DNA of 64,000 nt from Amblyomma americanum (Eukaryota > Arthropoda > Arachnida > Ixodida > Ixodidae): positions 182,230,777-182,294,776 of the forward strand of contig NC_135497.1 of assembly GCF_052857255.1 (NCBI RefSeq), read 5' to 3'. Both the position numbers and the translations under genes were made by a program. Below, in pieces: positions 1-11,973 of this stretch (the first letter of the stretch is position 1; every line of letters begins with the position of its first letter). The notes beneath the pieces are model-generated. The model saw only the letters and a program-made list of their open reading frames with translations. It ran no database searches and was not told where the DNA came from.

Positions 1-800
1 TTTTCATCTCCTCGGAAGAAATAATATCTCCTCGGAAGAAACGCAGACCAATTCCCAAAGGCAAACGAGGAATGAAACACACTAGCGGGCCACTGACGGG
101 CAAGGTCACATAGCGCCGGGGTCCATTTGCGTTCGCTAAACTTGCGAAGAACGGAATCCCGGAGCGAGCGTCGCATGCATGCGGTATACGAACGAAGTAA
201 GGCGCTGCCGCCACGTCTCTTCAGTGGCGAACCAGCCAGACAAAACGAAAGCTTCGTTTGAAATAAAGCGAAAGCAATCGACGTTCCGTTCTTTTTTCCT
301 CGCTGTTTTTTTTATTTGTTTACGTGAGCATATCACGGATGCCTGATTGCAATAAACGGGGAATGCTCCCACTTGGCAGCAGCCCCGCTGGCTGATGCTC
401 AAACTCGCGGCCACGCGGCGGGAGCCGCTTATCGAGCGGCGAGCCCATGCGGGTTGCACTCTGTGCCGCATTGATCTTCCGCGCAGTTGACGCGCCGGTG
501 AACCCATTTGAGGGGGATTGCCCTGTTCGTGCGATTTGCCGCGCGGTGCCGTCATTCGCTCTCCGGGGTATTCCCGGTGAAAGGGCATTAGAGGCGAAAC
601 GCACGAAACTGAGCCAAGTGAGCGCTGTTTCTGATTGGCCGCGCCCTTCTCATGGCCTATCGTGACTGGCCAGTGAGCGCCCCCGCCTTTCACGCAGCAC
701 TCGGATTGAGGGAAGCTTTGTAGCAATAGCTACATTACGGTAGCATTTGGAGCCTTCAGCGTGGCGGCGCCGCCACCATATGGCTGCGCCACCACACTGC

Positions 801-863
801 CACGTGCTTGGTCACGTGGTGAGGAGCAGCTGCCGGTGGCGCGGAGCCGTGGCTGGTCACGTG
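801..863. promoter_or_regulatory. cluster of three CACGTG E-boxes
   Basis: CACGTG occurs at 801, 813 and 858, with a CAGCTG between them near 827. CACGTG is the canonical site of Myc/Max/USF-type bHLH factors. No gene start is visible next to it, so function is only inferred. Confidence 0.3.
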
Positions 864-1167
864 ACGTGGCCAGCTACTTGGTGCGGAGCAGCGCTGGCAG
901 GCGAAACCGAGCTGCCACAGCTGTGCGCATGCGCCGTGTCGAGTGAGACGAAGATGAAGAAGGAACGCCCAACGAAACGGAGTGGCGAAAGACTGACTTT
1001 GCAAGTCAACTGAGCAAGTTCCACTCGGCCAGCTGTAGCTATCGCGTCACTTGAGGTTTAACCAGAGCTAATTAACTACCGCCATTTTTTTTTGTTGAAT
1101 CAGGTACTCTTTCCTCTCCCACCCCTTTTCTTTTTGCAGCCGAAACTAAACTCTCGTAATATCCGCA

Positions 1168-1353
1168 AAACAGGGAGTTTTAGAATAAAGGGGCCCCATC
1201 GACTAGGGGGATAGGAGAATAGCGGGGCGGCAGTGCGCATGTGCAGAACAATAACGCCCCTCTGGTTATTGTCCTGCGCGTGCGCGCTGACGCCCCCGAT
1301 ATTCACCTATACCCTAATCAATAGGGACCCCTTGTTATAAAACTCCCTATTTT
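1168..1353. mobile_element. foldback MITE A, copy 1
   Basis: Imperfect terminal inverted repeats start AGGGAGTTTTAGAATAA and end TTATAAAACTCCCT. The interior continues as a hairpin (GCGCATGTGCAG... against ...CTGCGCGTGCGC). A diverged relative lies at about 11974-12108. Confidence 0.6.
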
Positions 1354-4300
1354 CGCCGATAGCCTTCAGACCTCCGCATGTAGTGAGCGGTAGCTCTTGC
1401 AATTATTCTAAGAGTGTTCTGCACCCGTTTTGCAAGCCCCGTGCGCCGCGCTTTCAGAGGCGAATTTAAATCGCTGTGGAGAAACCGGTCCTCAAGCTTA
1501 TGGCGCTTTCTGTGGTAACGACTGCGCTTTTTGTGCTTTGCTTTCATAAACTAGAAGCGAAAACGAATTTATTGGCGGCTCACTCGAAGTGTATGGTCCT
1601 CCGTAATAACGCAAAGCCTAAGGAGAACGGGAACTGTCAGCGGACGTGTCACGCAGCTGAGTCGCAGTTCATGGTGCCCGTTACAGCCCGGAAATAAAGG
1701 AGGAATTAGTTCGATTCAGCGAACAAGGGGGATCTCCCGCGGATGCTGCTTTTGCGCGTGGTATCGAGGATGTGTTCGTGACAGGTCGCGACACTGCGAC
1801 GCCGTATCTGGGCGAAGCGCATTGTGCGGAGGCTCCTCGAGAAGGCTTCTCAGCCTCTTCTCCGCGTCGCCGGGCCCACTCAAGTGGCAGTCGTGTGGGC
1901 GCGGCGACCACCGGATGGCCGCCGACAGCGGTGGGCCCTGATAGTGGTCTGTGTGGTCAGCGGCGTGCTTCTCTCGGAAGCAAAGGCGCCGCCCGGCAGG
2001 TGATAGGCCGAGTGGAGTGTGGCTCGTTCGGCGATGAGCTCCGAGGCGCGAGTTAGCCTCCGACGACCTCAGGTATTGGGCTGGAGGATCGATGCTCTTT
2101 TGTGGTGGTTAGGACGCTCTTCACGGTCATTTGCTGGCGACGGGTGCGGTCCCTCTTTGTGCGAACTTTGTGGTCGTTCACCTCTGCCGGCGCGGCTTGT
2201 GTTCATTCGGGGCGAGACGGACCAGTGCCCGGCTGCGCTTTATTCTCTATAGACACGACTGCAGGTCTCAGTTTGTGCTGGGTGCTCACTCTTCGCTTTT
2301 CCCTTCCCACTTTTTCTTTATCTGTGAAGCTCCGCAGGTATAAACGTTGTAACTGTAATCTAGCTTGTCAATCATTTGCCCCGTATATATGCACCAGCGA
2401 TTCAGAATGCCGAGATTTACCGAAGCGTGTTCTTGGCGAGCTGCGCGTGTATAGTCGTTTGTAGAAAGTAAATCATCATCTCACGGACTCCTAGACTCTC
2501 ATCTCGTGTAATAGTGGCGCACTTACTGCACGCAGCTCGTCGAAAAGCGCTTGCACTCAGTGTGCGCCTCTGCACGGCGCTCCACGGCGGGGGTTCCTTT
2601 GACGGCCTTGATCCGCAGAGTTTCACTGCCGCAAACGCCCCCTGCGGCGTATTATGCGCTACGAGCCATGCTGCGGGGCTAGTAATTTTGTTATGACGCG
2701 CATGTTTTGTATATGGCGCTTCGCAGCTGCGGCAGGCACGGATAACGTCAGTGCACCGCGGACGCCTACACGTCAGCGCGGGGTTCCTGTTTTATGTTGA
2801 ACGACTGAGCCCCCCCATGCTTTTCCTTCTTCCGTTTCTACGAACGCTACCAATAACATAGCCATTTGCCGGTTGTAAACTGGTTAGCACTGCTGCGCAT
2901 TTGCCGAAGGGTCTGCGTGCGCCGGCACTTCGGAGGAGTACTGCGTCGCTGCGACGCGCAGTGCGCACGCCGGAGTCGACAACAATCGGCGTCCGCCGCG
3001 TGCCCGTGGGAATCGCGAGCTGACTCGTTTGTTGCGCGGCTCGTGATGGCGAAAGGAGCGGCGCCGCGCAGCAGCGGCGACAATGGACGGCGTTTTTTTT
3101 TCTTTTTTCCGCCGTGGAACAGGCGGCCACCCGATTCCACCGCGTCGGCGCACTTCCGCGGACTTCCTTCGCCACTGCTTGTTTACTCCATCTCGGGCGC
3201 GCTAGCTGCGAGCGGCCGCATGACGCCGCCGGGTGTGTATTTTCATCCGCTCCCGGCCTTTGAGCGACAGCGCTCCGCCGGATGTCACGAGTGCTTGGCT
3301 GCCGGGAGAGGCGCCGCGGTGGTGCCCGATCGCTGCCGTCTCACTTCGCTATCCCTCCGAGCTCTTGGCGGCCCTGCACGGACGCTGCACTTGTCACCCG
3401 AAAGGCGTGCGCGCACTCCCTTGTCACGTCGTCTTGCCGAATCTACACACGGCCAGCCCTGGACTTGGGCGAGGAAAGCAGGGAGAGTCTCTCCGCATCG
3501 TTGATCCGAATTACAGCTTCCGCCACGATGTCTCAAGAGCGACGCCGAATCTGTTTTCCTTGGCATCCTGTGACGTCCGCTAGATATATTACAGCCTCTC
3601 TGTAACCAAGCCATTGGAACCGCGAAACTGTATTCTGGTGTGCTGCAAACAATGAGGCGCCATTATTCTCTGCCCTCGAGACGCATGTGGATGCAACTGT
3701 GCTCCTAACAACCTGGCATTGCTTTAACACGATGTACGACGCTTCGAAAGTATATCGCACTTTGTTCTAGATTGCGCGACCTAGGAGACGTGAAACAGCC
3801 ACGGCACTTGAGTCGCCGTGATCCTATAGGTAGAAGGTCTCCGTAAACGACACCCTCTTTTGCGGCGCGATCCGTTTACCGAGCTCCGGTTGCATTCCCG
3901 TTGAATGAGGAGAAATTCATCTTTCGCCGACAGAGTCTGTTCGCGGCTGTTTGGTGAGCGGGTGCAGCTTAGCGTATATCCCCTAGTACTTACATCAGCA
4001 CTCCGCGAAGAGAGAGTTGTTGCTTCGGCGCCTTGTGCTTTGTCTTCGAGAAACAATGGTACTGAGAGCCTTGCTGACATCGTTTCTGAAGTTGCGCTGC
4101 TGGTATGAAGCGAAACGTCATTTGCTCACGCCGTGCCGTTCATTCCGCTTCTGCGGGCCTGCGCTGTCATTTTGCCTCCTCGTCAGCATTTCATTGGACA
4201 GATCCACACGTACAACTGGGAAGCAGCAGCGTCGCACCGCCGACGCGCTCAAGTAGAATGAACGTTGCGTAGCATACTTCTGTGCATTAGTAGCGCAGAT

Positions 4301-4563
4301 ATGAAAGGCGATGTGACCTCGGGTCCAGGGGCCGTTCTGCTGGGATAAAAAGTTGTGCGAGCCGTATGAAAGCGCGATTCATTGGCGCACTAGTCTTATA
4401 TGGGTGCTTACTCCCATATGGCGCCTAGAAGCGCCAGTGTCAATATGACGGTATGAGGCACATGTTTAACTTCCTGTGGATGTTCGTTTTCATGTTTGTG
4501 ATGTTGTTGAAGTTAATTCGTATTTTTTAACATAGAGAGATTGACATATCTCTCTGAATACAG

Positions 4564-4690
4564 GTCTGTCCGATTTGCACTCTGAACCAGACTGGTCTGT
4601 CCGGTTTGAGCTCCGTGCCGGACTCGTCTGTCCGCTATGAGCTTCGAACCGGGCATGGTCTGTCCGGTTTTGGATCCATACCGGACCGAT
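4564..4690 (+). repeat. 31-32 bp degenerate tandem repeat, 4 copies
   Basis: GTCTGTCCG recurs at 4564, 4595, 4626 and 4658. Each is followed by a diverged arm containing ...GAACC or ...GCCGGAC. Confidence 0.7.
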
Positions 4691-5894
4691 ATGTTCCGGT
4701 AAAATCCGGTTTTCCGCAATACGGGATTTTTCAGTAGGGTTTCTAGCTTTTCAATGCTCTTGTTGTGCGCTTGTTAACGTTCAACTGCACTATTTTATTT
4801 TAATTAATGTGTATTACCTCCCCGCTGTAATGTCATAGTTTTAACTGTGGGTTTTATAATAAATAAATAAATAAATCGCGTAGTTCCGGAGCTTCTGTTT
4901 AACAGATGTGCACACTTTCCCATGCTGGCGCGTACATTTGTTGTTTCTGTCTGGCGTATTTCTAGCAGCAAGTGAAGCTTCCCGATAGACTGATGCAAAT
5001 AAGCGTCGTGAAAGCGTTGTCCTCAGCGTGAAACAGCCTTGTAGCTACCGCATTAACGCGCAGTTAAGCACCCCGTCTCCTAATTTTGCAAAAAAGAAAA
5101 GTATATTGCCAGTGAACTCAAGCTCGTTCCTGTACTCTGAGCACTCTTCCTGAGTTTGTGTCGTTTCTAAAAAAAAAAAAAGAGGCCCTTAAATTCGCAT
5201 TAGGTAATATGGTATGGCACTGGTTATTGAACAATATACATATTTAACGACTGATCACTTCCGGCCGTGCGTATTTCAGTTCTTTGGATATTTTGACCGC
5301 TTAGGATGTTTGGCTGCACTCGGACAACAGGGGTGGTTGTGCAGTCGTACGCGCATTCCGAGCGGACCAGGCCTTTCTATCTGTTGTGGTGGGCCGGATG
5401 CGCGTACTGCTTCCTTTCGGCTCCGGGCGCCTGTGACGGCCGCCTCCACCTCGAGCGTTCTTTGGCTGCAAGATCCCTGTGCACTCGGCGTCAGTTGAGC
5501 GCCGCACGGTACATGCGTGCGTGTGGAGTGAATGCGACGCAGCAGGAATCAACAACGCCGTTGTAGGAGCTGCTCCTATTGTTTCGCTCTCTCCTTAGCG
5601 TCTGCACGACAGGGAACTCCTGCGTTTTTCTCACGACGCTCGTCCCCTAGCGCTGCTTACAGTTTTCAACACAAACGTTAGTATGACCCAGTTTCCACCT
5701 TTCACTGTTTGCGTATCTCACCGTGTACGCCTGTGTTTTCTTTTACTTCAGCTATCAGCGTAATTTACCGAAGCTCAGGAGCGTATGCATGCTCCTTCTT
5801 TGTCCTGGTGTGCTTTTCTGTCACCGGCTCGTGCAATGTTTTGAAGTGAAGAGTATTTTTTTTTTTGGACATGATATAGTAGGATACAAGATGA

Positions 5895-6112
5895 GAAAAA
5901 AAAACGGCTTTTCCCGTCAAATGCCATCAAACCCAGCCAATTGCGTGGGTCTATTCTCATGCGCCTGCTAGTGTGACAATGCAGGTAGTGGCAGATGAAA
6001 GGGGATTGTCCCCTCCCTGCACTGTCACGCTACTCACGCTAGCAGGTTCATGAGAATCGGCTGACGCCATTGGTTGGAAGTAGGTCCTTTGACGGGGAAA
6101 AGCCGCTTTTTT
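5895..6112. mobile_element. foldback MITE B
   Basis: The outer arms are CGGCTTTTCCCGTCAAATG and TTTGACGGGGAAAAGCCG. The inner arms include TGCTAGTGTGACAATGCAGG against CTGCACTGTCACGCTACTCA. Almost the whole 0.2 kb folds on itself. Confidence 0.6.
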
Positions 6113-6301
6113 CTTGTCTGGCATCCGACTATAGCTTTACGCGGTCGATGTTTCGGTCCATGTGAACTTTTCTGCACGAAGGACATTCAGCGCTTAAATT
6201 GTTGCGACATTCCTGTCAGAGGAGAAGAGGGCAAAGCAAGAACGCTCGACCTTGCCCCACTCACTCTGTTCAGTGATCTTTCCGTCTTCCTTTGGGGGTA
6301 A

Positions 6302-6323
6302 CCCCCCCCCCCCCCCCCCCCCC
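6302..6323. repeat. poly-C run (22) followed by CT repeat
   Basis: This is a homopolymer read directly from the sequence. Its exact length is unreliable in most sequencing technologies. Confidence 0.8.
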
Positions 6324-6813
6324 TCTCTCTCAGTGACCTCTCCCCAGAAATTACGTAATTGAAGAATACGGGGCTGTAGATTAGTTGGATACGGGGCTGT
6401 AGATTAGTTATATTGAAAGGATTGGCACGCCGTGTTGCAAACGTATCTCAGTGGGCTGTGTGGCCGGTCCCGTCGACTGCCGTATGTCGCGCGTCTCGAC
6501 GATGGGGCAGCGCGCTGCCAGCCTTGGCAGCGCCGCTACCGCGACGCGAAACGTGACCCGACGCGCTCCTGGCGTGGCGCCGCGCGTCGTTAAGACGTCG
6601 GGGCACCTGTTGGCCCACGCGTGCTTCTGCCACGCGCCTGTTGTGTCGCGGACCTCCTTATCTGGTGTCGTTTAGCGCGACGGGGTTGCCTTGGCGGTGG
6701 AGCGGGCGGAATGCCGCTGACCGGGATCGAGCGTCTGTGCCAGGGGAGATTCCGGGACATGTTTTTCGCCGCCGATAACGGCGCTGCACGCGCGGGTAGG
6801 GGGGGGGGGGGGG

Positions 6814-7525
6814 CAGGTGCTGCAGGCGCGAGGTGTAGTGCATGCGTGCGAACAGGCCTTGTCACGTGCTTGCGCTGTGCATCTGAGGCTGCGCCGATCG
6901 CCTTGTGCGCTCAGCCGCTTGTTGCGTACTCTATAATGAGGCATGCCCCCGCTGCGAGCCCGTGCACGAAAGGGGAGGGGGGGGGGGGGCAGGTGCTGCA
7001 GGCGCGAGGTGTAGTGCATGCGTGCGAACAGGCCTTGTCACGTGCTTGCGCTGTGCATCTGAGGCTGCGCCGATCGCCTTGTGCGCTCAGCCGCTTGTTG
7101 CGTACTCTATAATGAGGCATGCCCCCGCTGCGAGCCCGTGCACGAAAGGGGAGGGGAGGGGGGGGGGCAGGTGCTGCAGGCGCGAGGTGTAGTGCATGCG
7201 TGCGAACAGGCCTTGTCACGTGCTTGCGCTGTGCATCTGAGGCTGCGCCGATCGCCTTGTGCGCTCAGCCGCTTGTTGCGTACTCTATAATGAGGCATGC
7301 CCCCGCTGCGAGCCCGTGCACGAAAGGAGAGGGGGGGGGGGGGGGGGGGGCAGGTGCTGCAGGCGCGAGGTGTAGTGCATGCGTGCGAACAGGCCTTGTC
7401 ACGTGCTTGCGCTGTGCATCTGAGGCTGCGCCGATCGCCTTGTGCGCTCAGCCGCTTGTTGCGTACTCTATAATGAGGCATGCCCCCGCTGCGAGCCCGT
7501 GCACGAAAGGGGAGGGGGGGGGGGG
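6814..7525 (+). repeat. tandem array, four units of 175-183 bp with G-runs
   Basis: Units begin CAGGTGCTGCAGGCGCGAGG at 6814, 6990, 7168 and 7351 and are nearly identical. Length differences come only from the G-run closing each unit. Each unit holds a CACGTG box and CTCTATAATGAGGC. Open frames through the array on both strands simply repeat one peptide and are not taken as genes. Confidence 0.9.
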
Positions 7526-7529
7526 CAGA

Positions 7530-9355
7530 CTGACGTCCTTTCCGCCCGCTTATTTCTCACTCCAGAGCACATGACGCGGAATGATGCATCTGCTGCCTTC
7601 TTGGAAAAATTGTTGAACCGTAACGTCTTTTAACTGATGAGTCTTTTGCGTGAGCCATGCTGAGCCTCTGTCAGTTCGAGAGAGAGTTCCGAAAGGACAG
7701 CAAATTGCTCATTGTCTGTAACCCTCTTAAGTCGGCTGCGTAGTGTTTAAAGCGTACTGTGAGCAGTGTAATGCATCATGGTGTCTGGGGAACAATGCGG
7801 ATGAGCTGGAGAAGGTGGCACCTTTAGTCCTGATGTTCTGCCCGAGCATGCTATAGTGAAGTAGTGAAGTCACATACACTCTATTCGTAAGGATAATAGA
7901 TCATCGACTAGGGGAGCTGGACAGCGCAAGTGGGCTTTCACTTCATGTAATTACTAGGCGGCCAGATAAATTCGAGCGTATTGTCCTGTGAATCGTCAGG
8001 ACAGATTTGATAGTAGGGTGGGTGGTGTCGCGCAATTTGTTTACTACACTGCGCTTCGACGATCGTGTACCTGGGGAGCATTAGCTGCTGCTTTCTTTAG
8101 TCTGTTCCGTCTGAGGCTTTTTTTTCTCTTTTAAAGCGATACCTTCTCAGGTCACAGCTTTGTCAAAAACTCACGACGTGTCGTAGCACGGAGCAGTTGG
8201 GGTTGCTGCGCCCTGTCACCCTGCCCCGGCCGGACGGGATAGCGTTTTCAGTCCATTGCTTTTGCTGATGTTGCCGGCGGCCTCCCCGCTTCTATTTAAA
8301 TTTATTTTCAATTTTTCCCTCTCTTCCACGTCAGCGATTGACACAGTGTGCCCACGTGATGCATCGCACGTCTTGAGGTGGCTCTTATCTTCCTTCGGAA
8401 TAGCGGCAAAACTTGAGCGCATGCGCAACGCACTGCGGCGTTTTAGCCGATTGCAAGGACGATTGCGCAGATGATTAGCCGCTGAGTGGAATTAGTTTTA
8501 CACCTAACTCTGATTATAATCGCGGCGCAAAATAGTGGCAAAGCTTCACGTTTTTTACGTCCGCCGATCAGTTTTGACTACCCTATTGGCGGCACTCGCA
8601 TCGCAAGCAGTAGCCTCTGGTAGCTTCGCGAGCGGACATCCAGGTGGCGCCCTATGAGTGGGCAAGGGGGCTTAAGGAGAAAGGAGTGTTGTGCAGCCAC
8701 TGCTATCGCCTTCACGGGACTGAGGGAGCGCTGGTTTCGCTGGCAGGCATGGCTTCTGTCGTCTGGTACAGTGCCCCACTCCTAGAATGTACGCGGCGTC
8801 CGTGCTGGCTCCGCGCGTTCGTATGCTAAGCTTCCAGGGCTTACGACGCGGCGGCGGCGCTTGGTTAAGCCAGTTGACTTAGCGAGCTACCGCATGCTAC
8901 CTTCCTCGAAGTCTGCCGAGGAACAACGGGAGATATGTCGGGCTATTTGCAGGATGCGGAAAAGTGTCTCGGATTTTTTTTTTCTTTTCCTTCGAATGTA
9001 TACTTTGGTTCTAACGGTGCCTGTCTGGAATTCAGCGTTTGTTGAGCAATGACACGTAGAACTGCAGCACTGCGGTGCGGATAAAGAGACGTTTGTGAGG
9101 TTCGCGGCAGCCTGTAGTAAGTTCTCAGGAATGCTGAAGGGCAGAGCAGGCGTGAGAGTTCATCTACGTCGACATTGCTTCGCTTCATTTGCCGAGTCTT
9201 CAGGTAATGTATGCGTGATTCTCAGGACTCATACTGCAGGTTCAGCGCATGCGCGTGCACTGTTGAAGAGGGCCTGGAGTAAAGATTTGTACGCAGAGGT
9301 TAAAATGGCGTTCTTTGGGACTGTGACAAGTCGCACTCGGGATGCGTTTTATTAG
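7530..9355. other. intergenic block, nothing recognised
   Basis: There are no family-level protein matches, RNA genes or clear repeats. Short frames only. Confidence 0.4.
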
Positions 9356-9678
9356 CCCCGCCGCGGTGGCTCAGAGGTTAGGGCGCTCGACTACTGATCC
9401 GGAGTTCCCGGGTTCGAACACGACCGCGGCGGCTGCGTTTTTATGGAGGAAAAACGCTAAGGCACCCGTGTGCTGTGCGATGTCAGTGCACGTTAAAGAT
9501 CCCCAGGTGGTCGAAATTATTCCGGAGCCCTTCACTACGGCACCTCTCTCTTCCTTTCTTCTTTCACTCCCTCCTTTATCCCTTGCCTTACGGCGCGGTT
9601 CAGGTGTCCAACGATATATGAGACAGATACTGCGCCATTTCCTTTCCCCCCAAAACCAATTATTATTATTATTATTAT
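9356..9678 (+). mobile_element. tRNA-derived SINE (Ruka-like, tick type) with (ATT)n tail
   Basis: The tRNA-like head has an A-box-like GTGGCTCAGAGGTTAGGGCG and a B-box GGGTTCGAACAC. Then comes the conserved body (GTTAAAGATCCCCAGGTGG, GGAGCCCTTCACTACGGC), ending in an (ATT)n tail. Confidence 0.85.
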
Positions 9679-9950
9679 CGCTGCGCCCTCTATCCGATGA
9701 CTGTACATCTCGCCTCAAATAGGTACACATTTACGCATTTACAGAGAGGCTACACATGTTTCTCACCGTGCCCCTTCCCGGCACCCGCATTTACCTATGA
9801 CCTGGTGCCCTGCCCACATCGCCGGGCAGGGTTCCAGGTCACCGGTTCTTGCTTGTGTGAAGCGAATTCAGCGAAAGGAAGGAGTCGTTTATTGACTCCC
9901 TCTGTATGAATACTGCACTGAAGTCGTCTGGTTTCAACGCTAACACGTTG

Positions 9951-9975
9951 CCCCCCCCCCCCCCCCCCCCCCCCC
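9951..9975. repeat. poly-C run (25)
   Basis: Homopolymer tract read from the sequence. Confidence 0.8.
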
Positions 9976-10495
9976 GCATCTCCCCTCACCCTTTGTATTT
10001 CGTATAGACACATGCTCTGAAAGCGTCGAAACACGTGTCTATGCACGAATGCCATATGGTTTGCAAAAATGGATTACTTACGTATTACGAATGACATTAC
10101 TGTAAGAAATAGTACGCCAAGGAAGCATACATGGGACAGATCGCATTTATTTCACTGCTTCTTCGCGCCATAAGGTCCCTGAATCGTTCCTGGCAATTCC
10201 TGCCGCTGATCGTGTCCTTTTCTACAGCTAAAGGTTTTGTTATCTTGAGTCATTCATTTCCACTGCAAAACAGCGAGTGTCCCCAACAGAATTTTTTGGG
10301 AGGCTTTAAAAGTAAATAAGAAAAATGCCCGGGTCCCGACAGATAATAGGTTGAGGTGAAAGAAAAACCTCGCCCCGCACCACTAATGTATCATCCGCAC
10401 GAAAGCTTTATAAATGTCGCCCTAATGCCCGTGCTGAAGAAGACGCAACGAGTCAAGTTGTACCAGCGAATGTCCGGACCCCGTAGAGTATCTGT

Positions 10496-10810
10496 TAATA
10501 ATAATAATAATTGGTTTTTGGGGAAAGGAAATGGCGCAGTATCCGTCTCATATATCTTTGGACACCTGAACCGCGCCGTAAGGGAAGGGATAAAGGAGGG
10601 AGTGAAAGAAAGGAAGAATAGGTGCCGTAGTGGAGGGCTCCGGAATAATTTCGACCACCTGGGGATCTTTAACGTGCACTGACATCGCACAGCACACGGG
10701 CGCCTTAGCGTTTTTCCTCCATAAAAACGCAGCCGCCGCGGTCGGGTTCAAACCCGGGAACTCCGGATCAGTAGTCGAGCGCCCTAACCACTGAGCCACC
10801 GCGGCGGGGC
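10496..10810 (-). mobile_element. tRNA-derived SINE (Ruka-like), inverted copy
   Basis: This is the reverse complement of the copy at 9.4 kb, with the TAATAATAA tail on its left. It is flanked by the 9-bp duplication TATCTGTTA, so it is a discrete insertion. The right duplication is also the outer edge of the large inverted repeat that follows. Confidence 0.85.
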
Positions 10811-10840
10811 TATCTGTTACGGGTCCAATTGGACTTATTT

Positions 10841-11361
10841 TCAAAATAGCTCACACGTGCGGTGAGCTAGCAGCGTTTTCTGCGACCAGCGCTTAAAAAG
10901 CTGCCAGCGCAGTTTTAGGACCCACCATATTACCTTTTTCAAGCACTGTTTTTTTTTTTTGTACTGTGGCAGCAGGGTCGCCCAATGAACAGATCATTTG
11001 GAACTCTTCCTCTGCATGTATTGCTGAGGTCACCGCCACGTCACAATACACACACCTATAACAAAACAAAGTTGGCCGCCGCGTGCTCGCAAACACTGGC
11101 AGTGAGAACGTCTGTCTGTCTGTTGTTGCCAGGAAGGAAGAAAAGGACAGTGCAAACACAGGCCTGCTCACTGGCTCAAGCCGAGCCACAATCGCTACCA
11201 CGTGCAGATAGTAGGAGAGTTGAAAGATGGGATAGAAAGACAGGATAGTAAAGACGCGCTAAAGACAAGGCCGATATCCGGAGGCAGTGCAATACCGGGC
11301 CAACCGGTGGCGGGAGTGAAGCATCCTTCAAACTCTCCGCCACATTTCCAAAAATAAGTCC
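10841..11361 (+). repeat. left arm of a 1.06-kb inverted repeat
   Basis: The 521-bp arm is the reverse complement of 11382-11901 apart from a few substitutions. A loop of 20 nt separates the arms. Confidence 0.92.
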
Positions 11362-11381
11362 AATTGGACCCGTAACAGATA

Positions 11382-11901
11382 GGACTTATTTTTGGAAATG
11401 TGGCGGAGAGTTTGAAGGATGCTTCACTCCCGCCACCGGTTGGCCCGGTATTGCACTGCCTCCGGATATCGGCCTTGTCTTTAGCGCGTCTTTACTATCC
11501 TGTCTTTCTATCCCATCTTTCAACTCTCCTACTATCTGCACGTGGTAGCGATTGTGGCTCGGCTTGAGCCAGTGAGCAGGCCTGTGTGTGCACTGCTCTT
11601 TTCTTCCTTCCTGGCAACAACAGACAGACAGACGTTCTCACTGCCAGCGTTTGCGAGCACGCGGCGGCCAACTTTGTTTTGTTATAGGTGTGTGTATTGT
11701 GACGTGGCGGTGACCTCAGCAATACATGCAGAGGAAGAGTTCCAAATGATCTGTTCATTGGGCGACCCTGCTGCCACAGTACAAAAAAAAAAACAGTGCT
11801 TGAAAAAGGTAATATGGTGGGTCCTAAAACTGCGCTGGCAGCTTTTTAAGCGCTGGTCGCAGAAAACGCTGCTAGCTCACCGCACGTGTGAGCTATTTTG
11901 A
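11382..11901 (-). repeat. right arm of the 1.06-kb inverted repeat
   Basis: It pairs with 10841-11361. Substitutions (for example around 11584-11600) show that the arms are similar but not identical. Frames inside the arms are mirror images and no protein family is recognised. Confidence 0.92.
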
Positions 11902-11973
11902 GAATTCAGGACAAGTTGAGGGTAGCGGTAGTTTTTGTTGCCGTGCTGAGTGCAGCATTAACATTAGGCACAC

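Larger units (their letters stand above)
1..5890. other. GC-rich intergenic block, no gene recognised
   Basis: Several open frames of 60-210 codons exist on both strands but overlap each other. They are low-complexity (Arg/Ala/Pro-rich) and match no family I know, so I treat them as chance frames in GC-rich DNA. The block contains MITE A copy 1, an E-box cluster near 801-863 and a 31-bp tandem repeat near 4564. Confidence 0.5.

Noticed and set aside
136..726. 196-codon minus-strand open frame at the window start
   Set aside because: No recognisable domain, mixed composition, and overlapping frames on both strands. CCAAT/GATTGG-like words suggest noncoding or promoter DNA.
2866..3504. 212-codon plus-strand open frame
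   Set aside because: It is Arg/Ala/Ser-rich with no family pattern, lies in GC-rich DNA where stops are rare, and overlaps equally long frames on the other strand.
6621..7574. Long frames through the 6.8-7.5 kb region on both strands
   Set aside because: They are periodic translations of the tandem array; unit lengths are not all multiples of three and G-runs differ, so a selected protein is unlikely.
10893..11901. Matching frames at 10893-11201 and 11542-11901
   Set aside because: They are the same sequence read from the two arms of the inverted repeat; no protein family and no conservation beyond the arms.
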